A stretch of DNA of 64,000 bases, from the NCBI RefSeq assembly GCF_038561965.1, contig NZ_CP139348.1, forward strand, positions 3,534,001 through 3,598,000, in the 5' to 3' direction. The first letter of the stretch is position 1; every line of letters starts with the position of its first letter. The DNA comes from Stutzerimonas stutzeri (GTDB lineage Bacteria > Pseudomonadota > Gammaproteobacteria > Pseudomonadales > Pseudomonadaceae). Below are positions 1 through 8,287 of this stretch, in pieces. A program made the position numbers and the translations under genes. The notes beneath the pieces are model-generated. The model had not been told where the DNA came from. It worked only from the letters and a program-made list of their open reading frames with translations, and did not search any database.

Positions 1-926
1 TGCCGAACCTGGTGCCGCCAGTACGCAACGCTGATGAAGCCGAAGCCTATCGTCAGCGCATTCTCGCGGCCCGGCCGGCGGGCAGTGCTTTCGAGCCGTT
101 GATGGTGCTCTACCTCACCGACAGCACCAGCCCCGACGATATCCGCCGGGCCAAGGCTAGCGGCTTCGTTCATGCAGCGAAGCTCTATCCGGCCGGGGCG
201 ACCACCAACTCTGCCTCTGGCGTGACCGCTATCGACAATATCTTCGGTGTGCTGGAAACCATGGCCGAGGTCGGCCTGCCTCTGTTGGTGCATGGTGAAG
301 TCACTCGCAGCGAAATCGATATCTTCGATCGCGAAAAGTATTTCATCGACGAGCAGCTGAGCCGGGTCACCGCGAAGTTCCCGACACTGAGAGTGGTGTT
401 CGAGCACATCACCACCCGCGATGCCGTGGAATTCGTCCAGGCCGCCGGCAGCAACGTCGGCGCCACCATCACAGCCCATCATCTGCTGTACAACCGCAAT
501 CACATGCTGGTCGGGGGCATTCGTCCGCACCTGTTCTGTCTGCCGGTGCTCAAGCGCAACGTCCATCAGGAAGCACTGCTGGATGCCGCCACCAGCGGCA
601 GCCCAAAATTCTTCCTTGGCACCGACTCTGCACCGCACGCACAACATGCCAAGGAAGCCGCCTGTGGTTGCGCAGGCTGCTATACCGCCCATGCGGCCAT
701 CGAGCTGTACGCCGAAGCCTTCGAGCAGCGTCAGGCACTGGATAAGCTGGAAGCCTTCGCCAGCCATTTCGGCCCGGACTTCTACGGCCTGCCACGCAAT
801 ACCGCACAGATCACTCTGGTACGCCAAGAGTGGGACGTACCGGCCAATCTGCCATTTGGCGAACAGATCGTCGTACCGCTGCGCGCCGGTGAACGGTTGC
901 ACTGGCGTCTGGAGGCAAGCGCATGA
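1..926 (+). CDS. pyrC: Dihydroorotase, 5' end cut by window edge
   Basis: Catalyses the reversible cyclisation of carbamoyl-aspartate to dihydroorotate, the third step of pyrimidine synthesis, in the cytoplasm. The frame is open to the left edge: the bases before the first GTG at 12 read PNLVPP in frame, matching the conserved MPNL.PPV stretch of E. coli-type PyrC, so about 45 N-terminal residues with the HxH metal motif lie outside. Visible are AAKLYPAGATTNS (with the lysine that is carboxylated in the family), LLVHGEVT, FEHITT, RNHMLVGG, PHLFCLPVLKR and GTDSAPH. The stop overlaps the rnt start by 4 bases (ATGA), so the two are probably translationally coupled. The family is a homodimeric zinc enzyme. 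Confidence 0.95.
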   Translation, partial: PNLVPPVRNADEAEAYRQRILAARPAGSAFEPLMVLYLTDSTSPDDIRRAKASGFVHAAKLYPAGATTNSASGVTAIDNIFGVLETMAEVGLPLLVHGEVTRSEIDIFDREKYFIDEQLSRVTAKFPTLRVVFEHITTRDAVEFVQAAGSNVGATITAHHLLYNRNHMLVGGIRPHLFCLPVLKRNVHQEALLDAATSGSPKFFLGTDSAPHAQHAKEAACGCAGCYTAHAAIELYAEAFEQRQALDKLEAFASHFGPDFYGLPRNTAQITLVRQEWDVPANLPFGEQIVVPLRAGERLHWRLEASA

Positions 927-1597
927 GTGAAGAACACTTCGAAGACGAGCTCGAGGAGCATCTGCCCGGCAAAGCTCGTTCGCCTATGGCGCGGCGCTTT
1001 CGTGGCTTCTTGCCCGTAGTGATCGACGTGGAATGCGGTGGCTTCAACAGTGCGACGGACGCCCTGCTGGAAATCGCTGCGGTCACCATCGGCATGGACG
1101 AACAAGGCCTGCTCTACCCTCAGGACACCCTTTTCTATCGTGTCGAACCGTTCGTCGGCGCCAACATTGAACCCGCTGCACTGGAGTTCACCGGGATCAA
1201 GCTTGATCATCCGCTACGCATGGCCGTACCAGAGTCGCAGGCTCTGACCGATATCTTCCGCAGCGTACGCAAGGCGGTGAAATCGGCCGGCTGCAAACGC
1301 GCCATTCTGGTGGGTCACAACAGCAGCTTCGACCTCGGCTTCCTCAATGCAGCGATCGCCCGCTGCGAGATCAAGCGAAATCCATTCCACCCCTTCTCCA
1401 GCTTCGATACCGCTACCCTCGCCGGCCTCGCCTATGGCCAGACGGTGTTGGCAAAGGCCTGCCAGACTGCCGGTATCGATTTTGACGGGCGCGAAGCACA
1501 CTCGGCCCGTTATGACACCGAGAAAACCGCGGAGCTGTTCTGCGGCATCGTCAATCGCTGGCGCGAAATGGGCGGTTGGGAAGAATTCGACGAATAA
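923..1597 (+). CDS. rnt: Ribonuclease T
   Basis: A 3'-5' exoribonuclease that trims tRNA CCA ends and the 3' ends of stable RNAs. The 224-residue protein has the DEDDh exonuclease signature: VVIDVECGGFN near residue 32 (Asp and Glu metal ligands), VGHNSSFDLGFLN near 133, and EAHSARYDTEKTAELF near 190 with the catalytic His and last Asp. A short acidic N-terminal tail of about 20 residues precedes the fold, as in pseudomonad homologues. The start lies inside the end of pyrC, and a strong stem-loop with a T run follows 60 bases after the stop. The pyrC-rnt pairing is usual in Pseudomonas as I recall it. Confidence 0.95.
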   Translation: MSEEHFEDELEEHLPGKARSPMARRFRGFLPVVIDVECGGFNSATDALLEIAAVTIGMDEQGLLYPQDTLFYRVEPFVGANIEPAALEFTGIKLDHPLRMAVPESQALTDIFRSVRKAVKSAGCKRAILVGHNSSFDLGFLNAAIARCEIKRNPFHPFSSFDTATLAGLAYGQTVLAKACQTAGIDFDGREAHSARYDTEKTAELFCGIVNRWREMGGWEEFDE

Positions 1598-1660
1598 TGG
1601 ACGGCCATTGAAGTAGGCCGGGCGGCGGACTACTTCGAATCTTCAAACTGCCGTCGATGT

Positions 1661-1694
1661 AAAAAAAGGCCAGTCATTGACTGGCCTTTTTTGT
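1661..1694. terminator. Bidirectional terminator between rnt and thrC
   Basis: AAAAGGCCAGTCA and TGACTGGCCTTTT form a perfect stem around a very short loop, with T runs on both strands. It sits between the convergent ends of rnt (plus) and thrC (minus) and can serve both. Confidence 0.9.
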
Positions 1695-1706
1695 TTAACC
1701 GCAGCG

Positions 1707-3116
1707 TTAAAGCGGCTTGCCGCGGTTGCCGTGCTGCCCGACGAATGCCTGGACGGCTTTTAGCTCATTCGGCAGCACTGTGCAGCGCTCGTCGCGCTCG
1801 AACAAATCAGCCAGATGAGCCGGCAACGCAAGCGCCTGGCCAATCCCCGCTTTCTCCACCGCATCCGGGAATTTCACTGGGTGCGCAGTCCCCAGCGTCA
1901 CCATCGGGATGCTCAGGCTGCGACGGCATTCCCGCCCGGCGTGCACGCCAATGGCGGTATGCGGATCAAGCACCTCGCCGGTTTCCTTGAAGACCTGAGC
2001 GATGGTGGCGCAGGTCTTCTCATCATCCACGGCCAGCGAGTCGAACAGCTTGCGCGCTTCGGTCCAGCGTTCCTCTTCCACCGACAGCTTGCCACTGGCG
2101 CGGAAGCCATCCAGCAACTCGGCCACAGCCTTGCCATTGCGGCCGTGCAGATCGAATAACAGGCGTTCGAAGTTGGACGACACCATGATGTCCATCGATG
2201 GCGACAACGACGCGTGCAGCGTGTCCTTGTCGTAGCGATTGCCGGACATGAAGCGATGCAGGATATCGTTGCGGTTGGTGGCAACGATCAGCTGATTGAT
2301 CGGCAGCCCCATGTTGCGCGCCAGGTAGCCGGCAAAGATGTCGCCGAAATTGCCGGTCGGTACAGAGAACGCTACCGAACGAGCCGGGCCGCCGAGCTGT
2401 AGCGCAGCATGGAAGTAGTAAACGATCTGGGCCATGATCCGCGCCCAGTTGATCGAATTGACCGCCACCAGCCGGGTGCCCTTGAGGAATCCCTGGTCAG
2501 CGAAGCTGGCCTTGACCATCTCCTGGCAGTCATCGAAGTTGCCTTCGATGGCGATGTTGTGGATGTTCTCACCAAGGATGGTGGTCATCTGCCGACGCTG
2601 CACTTCCGATACGCGCTGATGGGGGTGCAGGATGAAAATGTCGACGTTCTCACAACGACGGCAGCCCTCGATGGCGGCAGAGCCTGTATCGCCAGACGTC
2701 GCCCCCATGATGACCACGCGCTCACCACGCTTGGCCAGCACGTAATCGAGCAGGCGGCCAAGCAACTGCAGCGCGAAGTCTTTGAACGCCAGGGTCGGGC
2801 CATGGAACAGCTCCAGCACCCACTCGTTGCCATTCAGCTGGCGCAGTGGGGCAATGGCGCTATGGGCAAAGACCCCATATGTCTCCTCCAGGATTCGCTT
2901 GAAGTCGGCATCCGGAATACTGCCGGCAACGAACGGGCGCATAACCCGGAAGGCCAGCTCGTGATAAGGCAGGCCGGCCCAGGAGGCGATCTCCTCCATG
3001 GTGAAGCGCGGCAGGCTCTCCGGCACGTACAGGCCGCCATCGCTGGCCAGGCCAGCTAGCAGAACGTCTTCGAAATTCAGGGCCGGCGCCTGGCCACGGG
3101 TGCTGATGTAACGCAT
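1707..3116 (-). CDS. thrC: Threonine synthase
   Basis: PLP enzyme that converts O-phosphohomoserine to threonine and phosphate, the last step of threonine synthesis. The 469-residue length fits the long bacterial type. Visible are the N-terminal MRYISTRG, the PLP lysine in LAFKDFALQ (K112), the phosphate/PLP loop GATSGDTGSAAIEG, and VPTGNFGD further on. It lies 73 bases downstream of hom on the same strand with no terminator between them, so hom-thrC is most likely one transcript. The bidirectional terminator at 1661-1694 closes the unit. Confidence 0.97.
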   Translation of the reverse strand: MRYISTRGQAPALNFEDVLLAGLASDGGLYVPESLPRFTMEEIASWAGLPYHELAFRVMRPFVAGSIPDADFKRILEETYGVFAHSAIAPLRQLNGNEWVLELFHGPTLAFKDFALQLLGRLLDYVLAKRGERVVIMGATSGDTGSAAIEGCRRCENVDIFILHPHQRVSEVQRRQMTTILGENIHNIAIEGNFDDCQEMVKASFADQGFLKGTRLVAVNSINWARIMAQIVYYFHAALQLGGPARSVAFSVPTGNFGDIFAGYLARNMGLPINQLIVATNRNDILHRFMSGNRYDKDTLHASLSPSMDIMVSSNFERLLFDLHGRNGKAVAELLDGFRASGKLSVEEERWTEARKLFDSLAVDDEKTCATIAQVFKETGEVLDPHTAIGVHAGRECRRSLSIPMVTLGTAHPVKFPDAVEKAGIGQALALPAHLADLFERDERCTVLPNELKAVQAFVGQHGNRGKPL

Positions 3117-3189
3117 GGTTCAAACCTTCGGTGTTGGCCGCAGCGGCAGGCAGCAGGCAGAACACCCACAGCCGACCAGCGCGCCCGGA

Positions 3190-4494
3190 TTAATTCAGCT
3201 GTTCGACGCGAATACGTACGACCTTATCCACCACATCGTCGAGCTTCTCCAGCGCGGCGATGGCGTCATCGATACGCTGCTCGACCACTCGATGGGTAAC
3301 CAGGATGACCGGAACCAGGCCGTCCTGGACCTCGGCCTCTTTCTGCATGATCGACTCGATGTTGATGCCACGCTCGGAGAGGATGGTCGCGACCTGGGCC
3401 AGCACGCCTGGGTGGTCCTTGGCTTGAATGCGCAGGTAATAGGCGCTTTCGCATGCGCTGATCGGCAGAATCGGATGATCGGACAGGGAGTCCGGCTGGA
3501 ACGCCAGATGCGGCACGCGGTTGTTCGGATCGGTCGTTAGCGCACGGGTGACATCCACGAGATCGGCCACTACCGCCGAGGCGGTCGGCTCCATGCCGGC
3601 ACCCGCGCCGTAGTAGAGCGTGCTGCCCACGGCGTCTCCATTGACCATCACGGCGTTCATTACGCCGTTGACGTTGGCGATAAGCCGGTCAGCCGGTATC
3701 AGCGTCGGATGCACGCGCAGTTCGATGCCCGCATCGGTGCGACGAGCGACGCCCAGGTGCTTGATGCGATAGCCCAAAGCCTCGGCGTAGTTCACGTCAG
3801 CCGTGGTCAGCCGCGCGATGCCTTCGGTGTACGCCTTGTCGAACTGCAGCGGAATGCCGAAGGCGATGGAAGCCAGAATGGTCAGTTTGTGCGCCGCATC
3901 GATGCCCTCGACATCAAACGTCGGGTCGGCCTCGGCATAACCGAGTTCCTGAGCTTCTTTGAGCACGTCCTCGAAGGTACGGCCTTTTTCGCGCATCTCG
4001 GTAAGAATGAAGTTGCCGGTGCCATTGATGATGCCAGCCAGCCAATTGATGCGATTGCCGGCCAGCCCTTCACGGATCGCCTTGATAACCGGGATGCCGC
4101 CTGCGACCGAGGCTTCGAAAGCGACGATGACGCCCTTCTCGCAGGCCTTGGCGAAGATCTCGTTGCCGTGCACGGCGATCAGCGCCTTGTTGGCAGTGAC
4201 CACATGTTTGCCATTCTCGATGGCCTTGAGGACGAGTTCCTTGGCCAGCGTATAGCCGCCGATCAGCTCGACGACAATATCGATCTCGGGATTGTTCACG
4301 ACATCAAAAATGTCTGCGGTAATGGGTGTGGCACCGGTGTCGCACTTGGCATTCGGATGACGGGTAGCAATCTGCGCAACCTCGATTCCGCGCCCGGCAC
4401 GGCGGGCAATCTCCTCGGCGTTGCGCTTGAGCACATTGAAGGTACCGCCACCGACGGTTCCCAGCCCACAGATGCCAACTTTCACCGGTTTCAA
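3190..4494 (-). CDS. hom: Homoserine dehydrogenase (TTG start)
   Basis: NAD(P)-dependent reduction of aspartate semialdehyde to homoserine, the branch-point step to threonine and methionine. The product is 434 residues: Rossmann motif GICGLGTVGGG at residues 7-17, TANKALIAVHG, the conserved GIINGTGNFILTEM region, and a C-terminal ACT domain (YYLRIQAKDHPGVLAQV) for feedback control by threonine. I place the start at a TTG (4494-4492) because it gives the family N-terminus (M)KPVKVGICG and has GGGGAG at 4501-4506, six bases upstream. The longer frame from an ATG at 4542 would add 16 unconserved residues and lacks such a site. First gene of hom-thrC. Confidence 0.95.
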   Translation of the reverse strand: MKPVKVGICGLGTVGGGTFNVLKRNAEEIARRAGRGIEVAQIATRHPNAKCDTGATPITADIFDVVNNPEIDIVVELIGGYTLAKELVLKAIENGKHVVTANKALIAVHGNEIFAKACEKGVIVAFEASVAGGIPVIKAIREGLAGNRINWLAGIINGTGNFILTEMREKGRTFEDVLKEAQELGYAEADPTFDVEGIDAAHKLTILASIAFGIPLQFDKAYTEGIARLTTADVNYAEALGYRIKHLGVARRTDAGIELRVHPTLIPADRLIANVNGVMNAVMVNGDAVGSTLYYGAGAGMEPTASAVVADLVDVTRALTTDPNNRVPHLAFQPDSLSDHPILPISACESAYYLRIQAKDHPGVLAQVATILSERGINIESIMQKEAEVQDGLVPVILVTHRVVEQRIDDAIAALEKLDDVVDKVVRIRVEQLN

Positions 4495-4498
4495 GCTG

Positions 4499-4506
4499 AA
4501 CTCCCC
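4499..4506 (-). promoter_or_regulatory. Shine-Dalgarno that fixes the hom TTG start
   Basis: On the minus strand GGGGAG stands six bases before TTG-AAA-CCG. This is the reason for preferring the TTG to the ATG 48 bases upstream. Confidence 0.75.
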
Positions 4507-4601
4507 ATTCGCAGCGAAACGACCGGACCTGCCGGTCGACAAAAGAGTCGCACATTACGAAGCGAGCAGCTTTTAGTCAATCAGCCAAGGCCAGCCTGGC
4601 G

Positions 4602-5093
4602 CTATGAACCGTTGAGGCCCAGCCGTTGGTGCCATTGCGCAAGCGACTCGTCCGGGTACTCAGAAAAGCAGCGATCATGCTCCTGAACCTGTGGCTCCAC
4701 CCAGCTGGCCTTGGAGCCCAACATCAGATGCGTGTGCTCCGGCGGCACGGGCAGTTCAGTATCAATGGCGGATGCGAAGGGGTGCATCAGATCGGGCCAG
4801 TTTGGATCCCACAACCACAGCGCGCTGGCGCAAACGGCGCAGAAATGTCGACGCCCTTCACTGATGCTAACTTCTCCCGTTTCGGAATCAGTCAACCGCG
4901 CCTGGTAGACGGAAACATGCTCGCGACCTTCGACTTGCAAGGTCCGATAGTCGCCGCCGAGATTGATGGCATAGCCACCACCACCCGCCGTTTTGCGGCA
5001 GATGGAGCAGTAGCAACGCATGAAAGGATAGGGCTGAGCGCATTCAAGACTGAACCGCACGGCCTGACAGTGACAGGAACCTTCGAGCTTCAT
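4602..5093 (-). CDS. GFA/CENP-V family zinc protein
   Basis: A 163-residue member of the glutathione-dependent formaldehyde-activating (GFA) family. The zinc-binding cysteines are visible: CHC (C7, C9), CYCSIC (C27, C29, C32) and FCAVC (C85, C88), followed by LWLWDPNWPDLMHPFASAID. Most family members have no proven substrate; binding of glutathione adducts is possible but is not shown by the sequence. It sits between dsbC and hom, a position where I recall no gene in related pseudomonads, so it may be an accessory insertion. Its ribosome site AAGGTAGG lies inside one arm of a 15-bp hairpin directly upstream (5095-5138), which suggests post-transcriptional control. Confidence 0.85.
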   Translation of the reverse strand: MKLEGSCHCQAVRFSLECAQPYPFMRCYCSICRKTAGGGGYAINLGGDYRTLQVEGREHVSVYQARLTDSETGEVSISEGRRHFCAVCASALWLWDPNWPDLMHPFASAIDTELPVPPEHTHLMLGSKASWVEPQVQEHDRCFSEYPDESLAQWHQRLGLNGS

Positions 5094-5094
5094 C

Positions 5095-5138
5095 GCGACC
5101 TACCTTGTTCAAACCTGAGGATTAACAAGGTAGGTCGC
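5095..5138 (-). promoter_or_regulatory. 15-bp inverted repeat covering the GFA-gene ribosome site
   Basis: GCGACCTACCTTGTT (5095-5109) and its exact complement AACAAGGTAGGTCGC (5124-5138) flank a 14-base loop. Read on the minus strand, the second arm contains AAGGTAGG five bases before the ATG at 5093, so folding would hide the Shine-Dalgarno. No T run follows, so a simple terminator for dsbC is unlikely. It could instead be an operator or a palindromic repeat element. Confidence 0.6.
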
Positions 5139-5194
5139 CCGGAGCCAGCAAGCGTGCTCAGGCCTAGGCTATCGGACCAATGGCTCCGTGCCCG

Positions 5195-5920
5195 TCACTC
5201 AGCAGCGAGCGCGACCTCAGCCAGCTGCGCTGCCGGCTGATAGCCGGGAATCATTTGTCCGTTGGCAAGAACGATGGCCGGAGTGCCCTGCACACCGATC
5301 ATCTGGCCCAACTGATATTGCTTGGCAATAGGCGTTTCACAGCTGGCCGCCGGCAACTCCTCACGGGCCTTGGCCTTGTTCATCGCGTCCTGCCGGTCTT
5401 CGGCGCACCATACGCTGGTCAGCGTATTGGCTCCATGGCTACCCATACCCTGCCGCGGGAATGCCACATAGCGCACTTCCACGCCAAGACGGTTCAATTG
5501 CGGCACTTCGCTGTGCAGCTTCTGGCAATAGCCACAGTCGGTATCAGTAAACACAGTGATATGCGTCTTGGGTGCCTTGGGTGCAAACACCACCATTTCA
5601 CTCGCCGGGATCGCATTGATCTGCTTGGCAACAGACTTGCTCTGTGCCTGCTCGGTCAGGTTAACGGCCTGACCATTCTGGAACTGATACAGATAGCCCT
5701 GAATGATGAACTGACCATCGGCGCTGGCATACAGCTGTCGGCCGCCCTCCAATTGGACCTGGTAAACGCCCGGCATCGGGCTTTCGGCAACGGCCTCGAT
5801 AGGCATGTCCGGCTGGATTTTCTGCAGGGCCTGACGAATCGCCTGATCGGGATCGGCGGCCATTACAACAGTGCTGGCCAGGCCTACGGCGGCGGCAGCG
5901 AACAAACGAATCACGCCCAT
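5195..5920 (-). CDS. dsbC: Thiol:disulfide interchange protein DsbC
   Basis: Periplasmic disulfide isomerase of 241 residues. A signal peptide (hydrophobic stretch up to about residue 20, VMAAD cleavage region) is followed by an N-terminal dimerisation domain and a thioredoxin fold with the active-site CGYC (C129, C132) in TVFTDTDCGYC. A second cysteine pair, C172 and C194, corresponds to the structural disulfide of the family, and the cis-proline loop is VQGTPAIVL. It follows xerD on the minus strand after 138 bases. DsbD, which reduces DsbC, is not in this window. Confidence 0.96.
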   Translation of the reverse strand: MGVIRLFAAAAVGLASTVVMAADPDQAIRQALQKIQPDMPIEAVAESPMPGVYQVQLEGGRQLYASADGQFIIQGYLYQFQNGQAVNLTEQAQSKSVAKQINAIPASEMVVFAPKAPKTHITVFTDTDCGYCQKLHSEVPQLNRLGVEVRYVAFPRQGMGSHGANTLTSVWCAEDRQDAMNKAKAREELPAASCETPIAKQYQLGQMIGVQGTPAIVLANGQMIPGYQPAAQLAEVALAAE

Positions 5921-6058
5921 GGAAACTCCTGGCAGCGACGATCAAAGGAAGGCGCAAAGACTACCATAGCCATACTGCGCAAACTGCTAGCGGCTTCTCC
6001 GACAGGCGCAGCCAGACCCCACCAAATGGTATTACGGCCAAGCCAGCCAGGGGATGCA

Positions 6059-6955
6059 CTACCCGCGAGGATGATGCTCCGCATGCAGCTCCTGCAGGCG
6101 CGCACGCGCGATGTGGGTATAGATCTGGGTGGTCGAGAGATCGCTGTGGCCGAGCAGCATTTGCACGGTTCGCAGATCCGCGCCATGGTTGAGCAGATGC
6201 GTGGCAAAGGCGTGGCGCAAGGTATGCGGCGAAATTGACGTAGCGATGCTCGCGACCTTGGCGTGCAGCTTGATCCGATGCCAGAACGTCTGACGCGTCA
6301 TCTGATCGCCACGCTGACTGGGAAACAGCACATCGCTGGCCTTGCCAGCGAGCAAATGCTCACGCCCCTCGCGCTGATAGCGCTCCAGCCAGTGCAATGC
6401 CTCATCACCCAGCGGCACCAGGCGCTCCTTGTTGCCCTTACCGAACGTGCGCAGCACGCCTTGGCGCATGCTGACCTGCTCGAGCGTCAAACTGATCAGT
6501 TCGGTCACGCGCAAACCGCAGGCATAGAGCACCTCGAGCATGGCTCTATCACGTAGCCCTAGCGGATCGCCAATATCTGGCGCCGCCAGCAGTGCCTCGA
6601 CATCGGTTTCGGACAGGGCCTTGGGCAATGGACGCCCAAGCCGGGGCAGATCCACCCGCAACGTAGGATCAACCGCGATCTCACCTTCGCGCAGCAGGTA
6701 GCGATAGAAGCCTCTCAAGCCGGAGAGGAAACGTGCGGTAGAGCGTGCTTTGTAACCGTTGTTCAGGCGCCATGCGAGATGATCGAGAATGATCTCGCGA
6801 CCGGCGACGGCAAGCCCAACGTCCCGCTCGCCCAACCAGCCATTGAACAGCGCAAGGTCGCTGCGATAGGCCTCACGACTATTGTCGGCCAGCCCCTTTT
6901 CCAGCCAGAGGGCATCGAGGTACCGGTCGATAACGGGATCATCAAGTGCAGGCAT
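6059..6955 (-). CDS. xerD: Site-specific tyrosine recombinase XerD
   Basis: Acts with XerC at dif to resolve chromosome dimers at the division septum. The 298-residue protein has an N-terminal SAM-like core-binding domain (about residues 5-90) and a C-terminal catalytic domain with the complete active site: R149 (CGLRVTEL), K173, H244 and R247 (HTLRH), H270 (LGHSDLSTTQIY) and nucleophile Y279. The neighbourhood (dsbC, hom, thrC) is the housekeeping setting known for pseudomonads, so this is not a mobile-element integrase. The start at 6955 gives the usual family length. Confidence 0.96.
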   Translation of the reverse strand: MPALDDPVIDRYLDALWLEKGLADNSREAYRSDLALFNGWLGERDVGLAVAGREIILDHLAWRLNNGYKARSTARFLSGLRGFYRYLLREGEIAVDPTLRVDLPRLGRPLPKALSETDVEALLAAPDIGDPLGLRDRAMLEVLYACGLRVTELISLTLEQVSMRQGVLRTFGKGNKERLVPLGDEALHWLERYQREGREHLLAGKASDVLFPSQRGDQMTRQTFWHRIKLHAKVASIATSISPHTLRHAFATHLLNHGADLRTVQMLLGHSDLSTTQIYTHIARARLQELHAEHHPRG

Positions 6956-7092
6956 TACAGTTCAATGAGACGGAAAGACAGCAGTCTTTCACAATGGACG
7001 CCAGCGAAGCCAGATTCCAACGGGCATCGGGGCGAAATAGCCTGAAACTAAGCCGCAATCACTGTCGCCGGCAATACTTTCATCCAGAAACG

Positions 7093-7119
7093 AAAAAAGC
7101 AGCCCGCAGGCTGCTTTTT
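7093..7119 (-). terminator. Terminator of the rpsP-rplS operon
   Basis: AAAAAGCAGCC and GGCTGCTTTTT pair around a short loop. On the minus strand the stem is followed by TTTTTT. It lies 18 bases past the rplS stop. Confidence 0.88.
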
Positions 7120-7136
7120 CATTCGGAAATGCGGTC

Positions 7137-7487
7137 TTAGACCAGCTTTTCCTTGATGCGGGCGGCCTTACCGGACAGCGCGCGGAGGTAGTACAGCTTG
7201 GCCTTGCGCACGTCGCCGCGACGCTTGACGCTGATGCTGTCGACCATCGGGCTGTAGCTCTGGAAGGTACGCTCGACGCCAACACCATTGGAAATCTTGC
7301 GAACGGTGAACGCACTGTTCAGGCCGCGGTTACGCTTGCCGATCACAACGCCTTCGAAGGCCTGCAGACGCTGACGCTCGCCTTCCTTTACCTTTACCTG
7401 AACGATAACGGTGTCACCCGGCGCGAACGGCGGGATTTCTTTGGTCATTTGCTCGGCTTCGAGCTGCTGAATGATCTTGTTGGTCAT
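7137..7487 (-). CDS. rplS: 50S ribosomal protein L19
   Basis: Ribosomal large-subunit protein at the 30S-50S interface. The 116-residue sequence MTNKIIQQLEAEQM to AARIKEKLV carries the family motifs PGDTVIVQVKVKEG, GVVIGKRNRGLNS and VERTFQSYSP. The start is the ATG at 7487, six bases after GGAG; an in-frame TTG four codons upstream overlaps that ribosome site and is rejected. Last gene of rpsP-rimM-trmD-rplS, 42 bases after trmD. Confidence 0.98.
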   Translation of the reverse strand: MTNKIIQQLEAEQMTKEIPPFAPGDTVIVQVKVKEGERQRLQAFEGVVIGKRNRGLNSAFTVRKISNGVGVERTFQSYSPMVDSISVKRRGDVRKAKLYYLRALSGKAARIKEKLV

Positions 7488-7529
7488 GCTGTGCTCCAAA
7501 GGTCAACCCACCGGGTTGCCATCGATACG

Positions 7530-8282
7530 TTAACTATCGTCCCGCTGGCGGATGTATTCCGCCAGCAGCTTCTGTTCTTCCCCAGAAAGCGAGCGGCTAT
7601 CCAGAAGATCGGCGCGTCGCTCCCAGGTCCTTCCAAGGGACTGCTGTAAGCGCCAGCGCCGGATGTGTTCATGGTTGCCACTGAGCAGCACCTCAGGAAC
7701 ACATTTACCCGCATACACCTCAGGTCGCGTGTAATGCGGACAGTCGAGCAGGCCGTCAGTAAACGAATCCTCCTCGGCGGAACCAGCATGACCCAGGGCG
7801 CCCGGAAGCAGCCTAGTCACGGCGTCAATCAGCACCATTGCCGGCAGCTCGCCACCGGACAACACGTAATCACCGATCGACCATTCCTCATCTACGTGCG
7901 CCTCAATGAAGCGCTCGTCGATACCTTCGTAACGACCGGCGATAAGGATAAGCGCATCCCCCTTCGCCATCTCGCTAACGTCAGCCTGTTTCAGCTGACG
8001 CCCTTGCGGCGACAGGTAGATCACCTTCGCCGTCTCGCCCGCGGCTTGTTTGGCATCAGCCAAGGCACGCTCGAGCGGTTTGATCTTCATCACCATGCCT
8101 GGACCCCCGCCGAATGGGCGGTCGTCCACTGTCTGGTGGCGGTCTTCGGTGTAGCTTCTGGGGTTCCAGCAGTTCAACTGCAACAACCCCTGCTTCACTG
8201 CACGACTGGTAATCCCATAGTCACAAATCGCTGCGAACATATCGGGAAACAGGCTGATGACCTCAACGCGCAAAGCGGCCAT
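7530..8282 (-). CDS. trmD: tRNA (guanine-N1-)-methyltransferase
   Basis: Methylates G37 of tRNAs using S-adenosylmethionine and so prevents +1 frameshifting. The 250-residue product shows the SPOUT trefoil-knot regions YLSPQGRQL, LIAGRYEGIDERF and EWSIGDYVLSGGELPAM, the usual SAM-binding loops of TrmD. I start it at ATG 8282 (MAALRVEVISLFPDMF), which leaves 5 bases after the rimM stop. The longer open frame would run 23 residues back into rimM and has no family support. Confidence 0.97.
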   Translation of the reverse strand: MAALRVEVISLFPDMFAAICDYGITSRAVKQGLLQLNCWNPRSYTEDRHQTVDDRPFGGGPGMVMKIKPLERALADAKQAAGETAKVIYLSPQGRQLKQADVSEMAKGDALILIAGRYEGIDERFIEAHVDEEWSIGDYVLSGGELPAMVLIDAVTRLLPGALGHAGSAEEDSFTDGLLDCPHYTRPEVYAGKCVPEVLLSGNHEHIRRWRLQQSLGRTWERRADLLDSRSLSGEEQKLLAEYIRQRDDS

Positions 8283-8287
8283 GCCGT

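Noticed and set aside
5180..6238. 352-codon plus-strand ORF across dsbC and into xerD
   Set aside because: It spans two well-supported minus-strand genes and their gap and shows no conserved features.
6059..6955. Genomic-island integrase
   Set aside because: Sequence and gene neighbours fit the housekeeping XerD, with no attachment site or cargo nearby.
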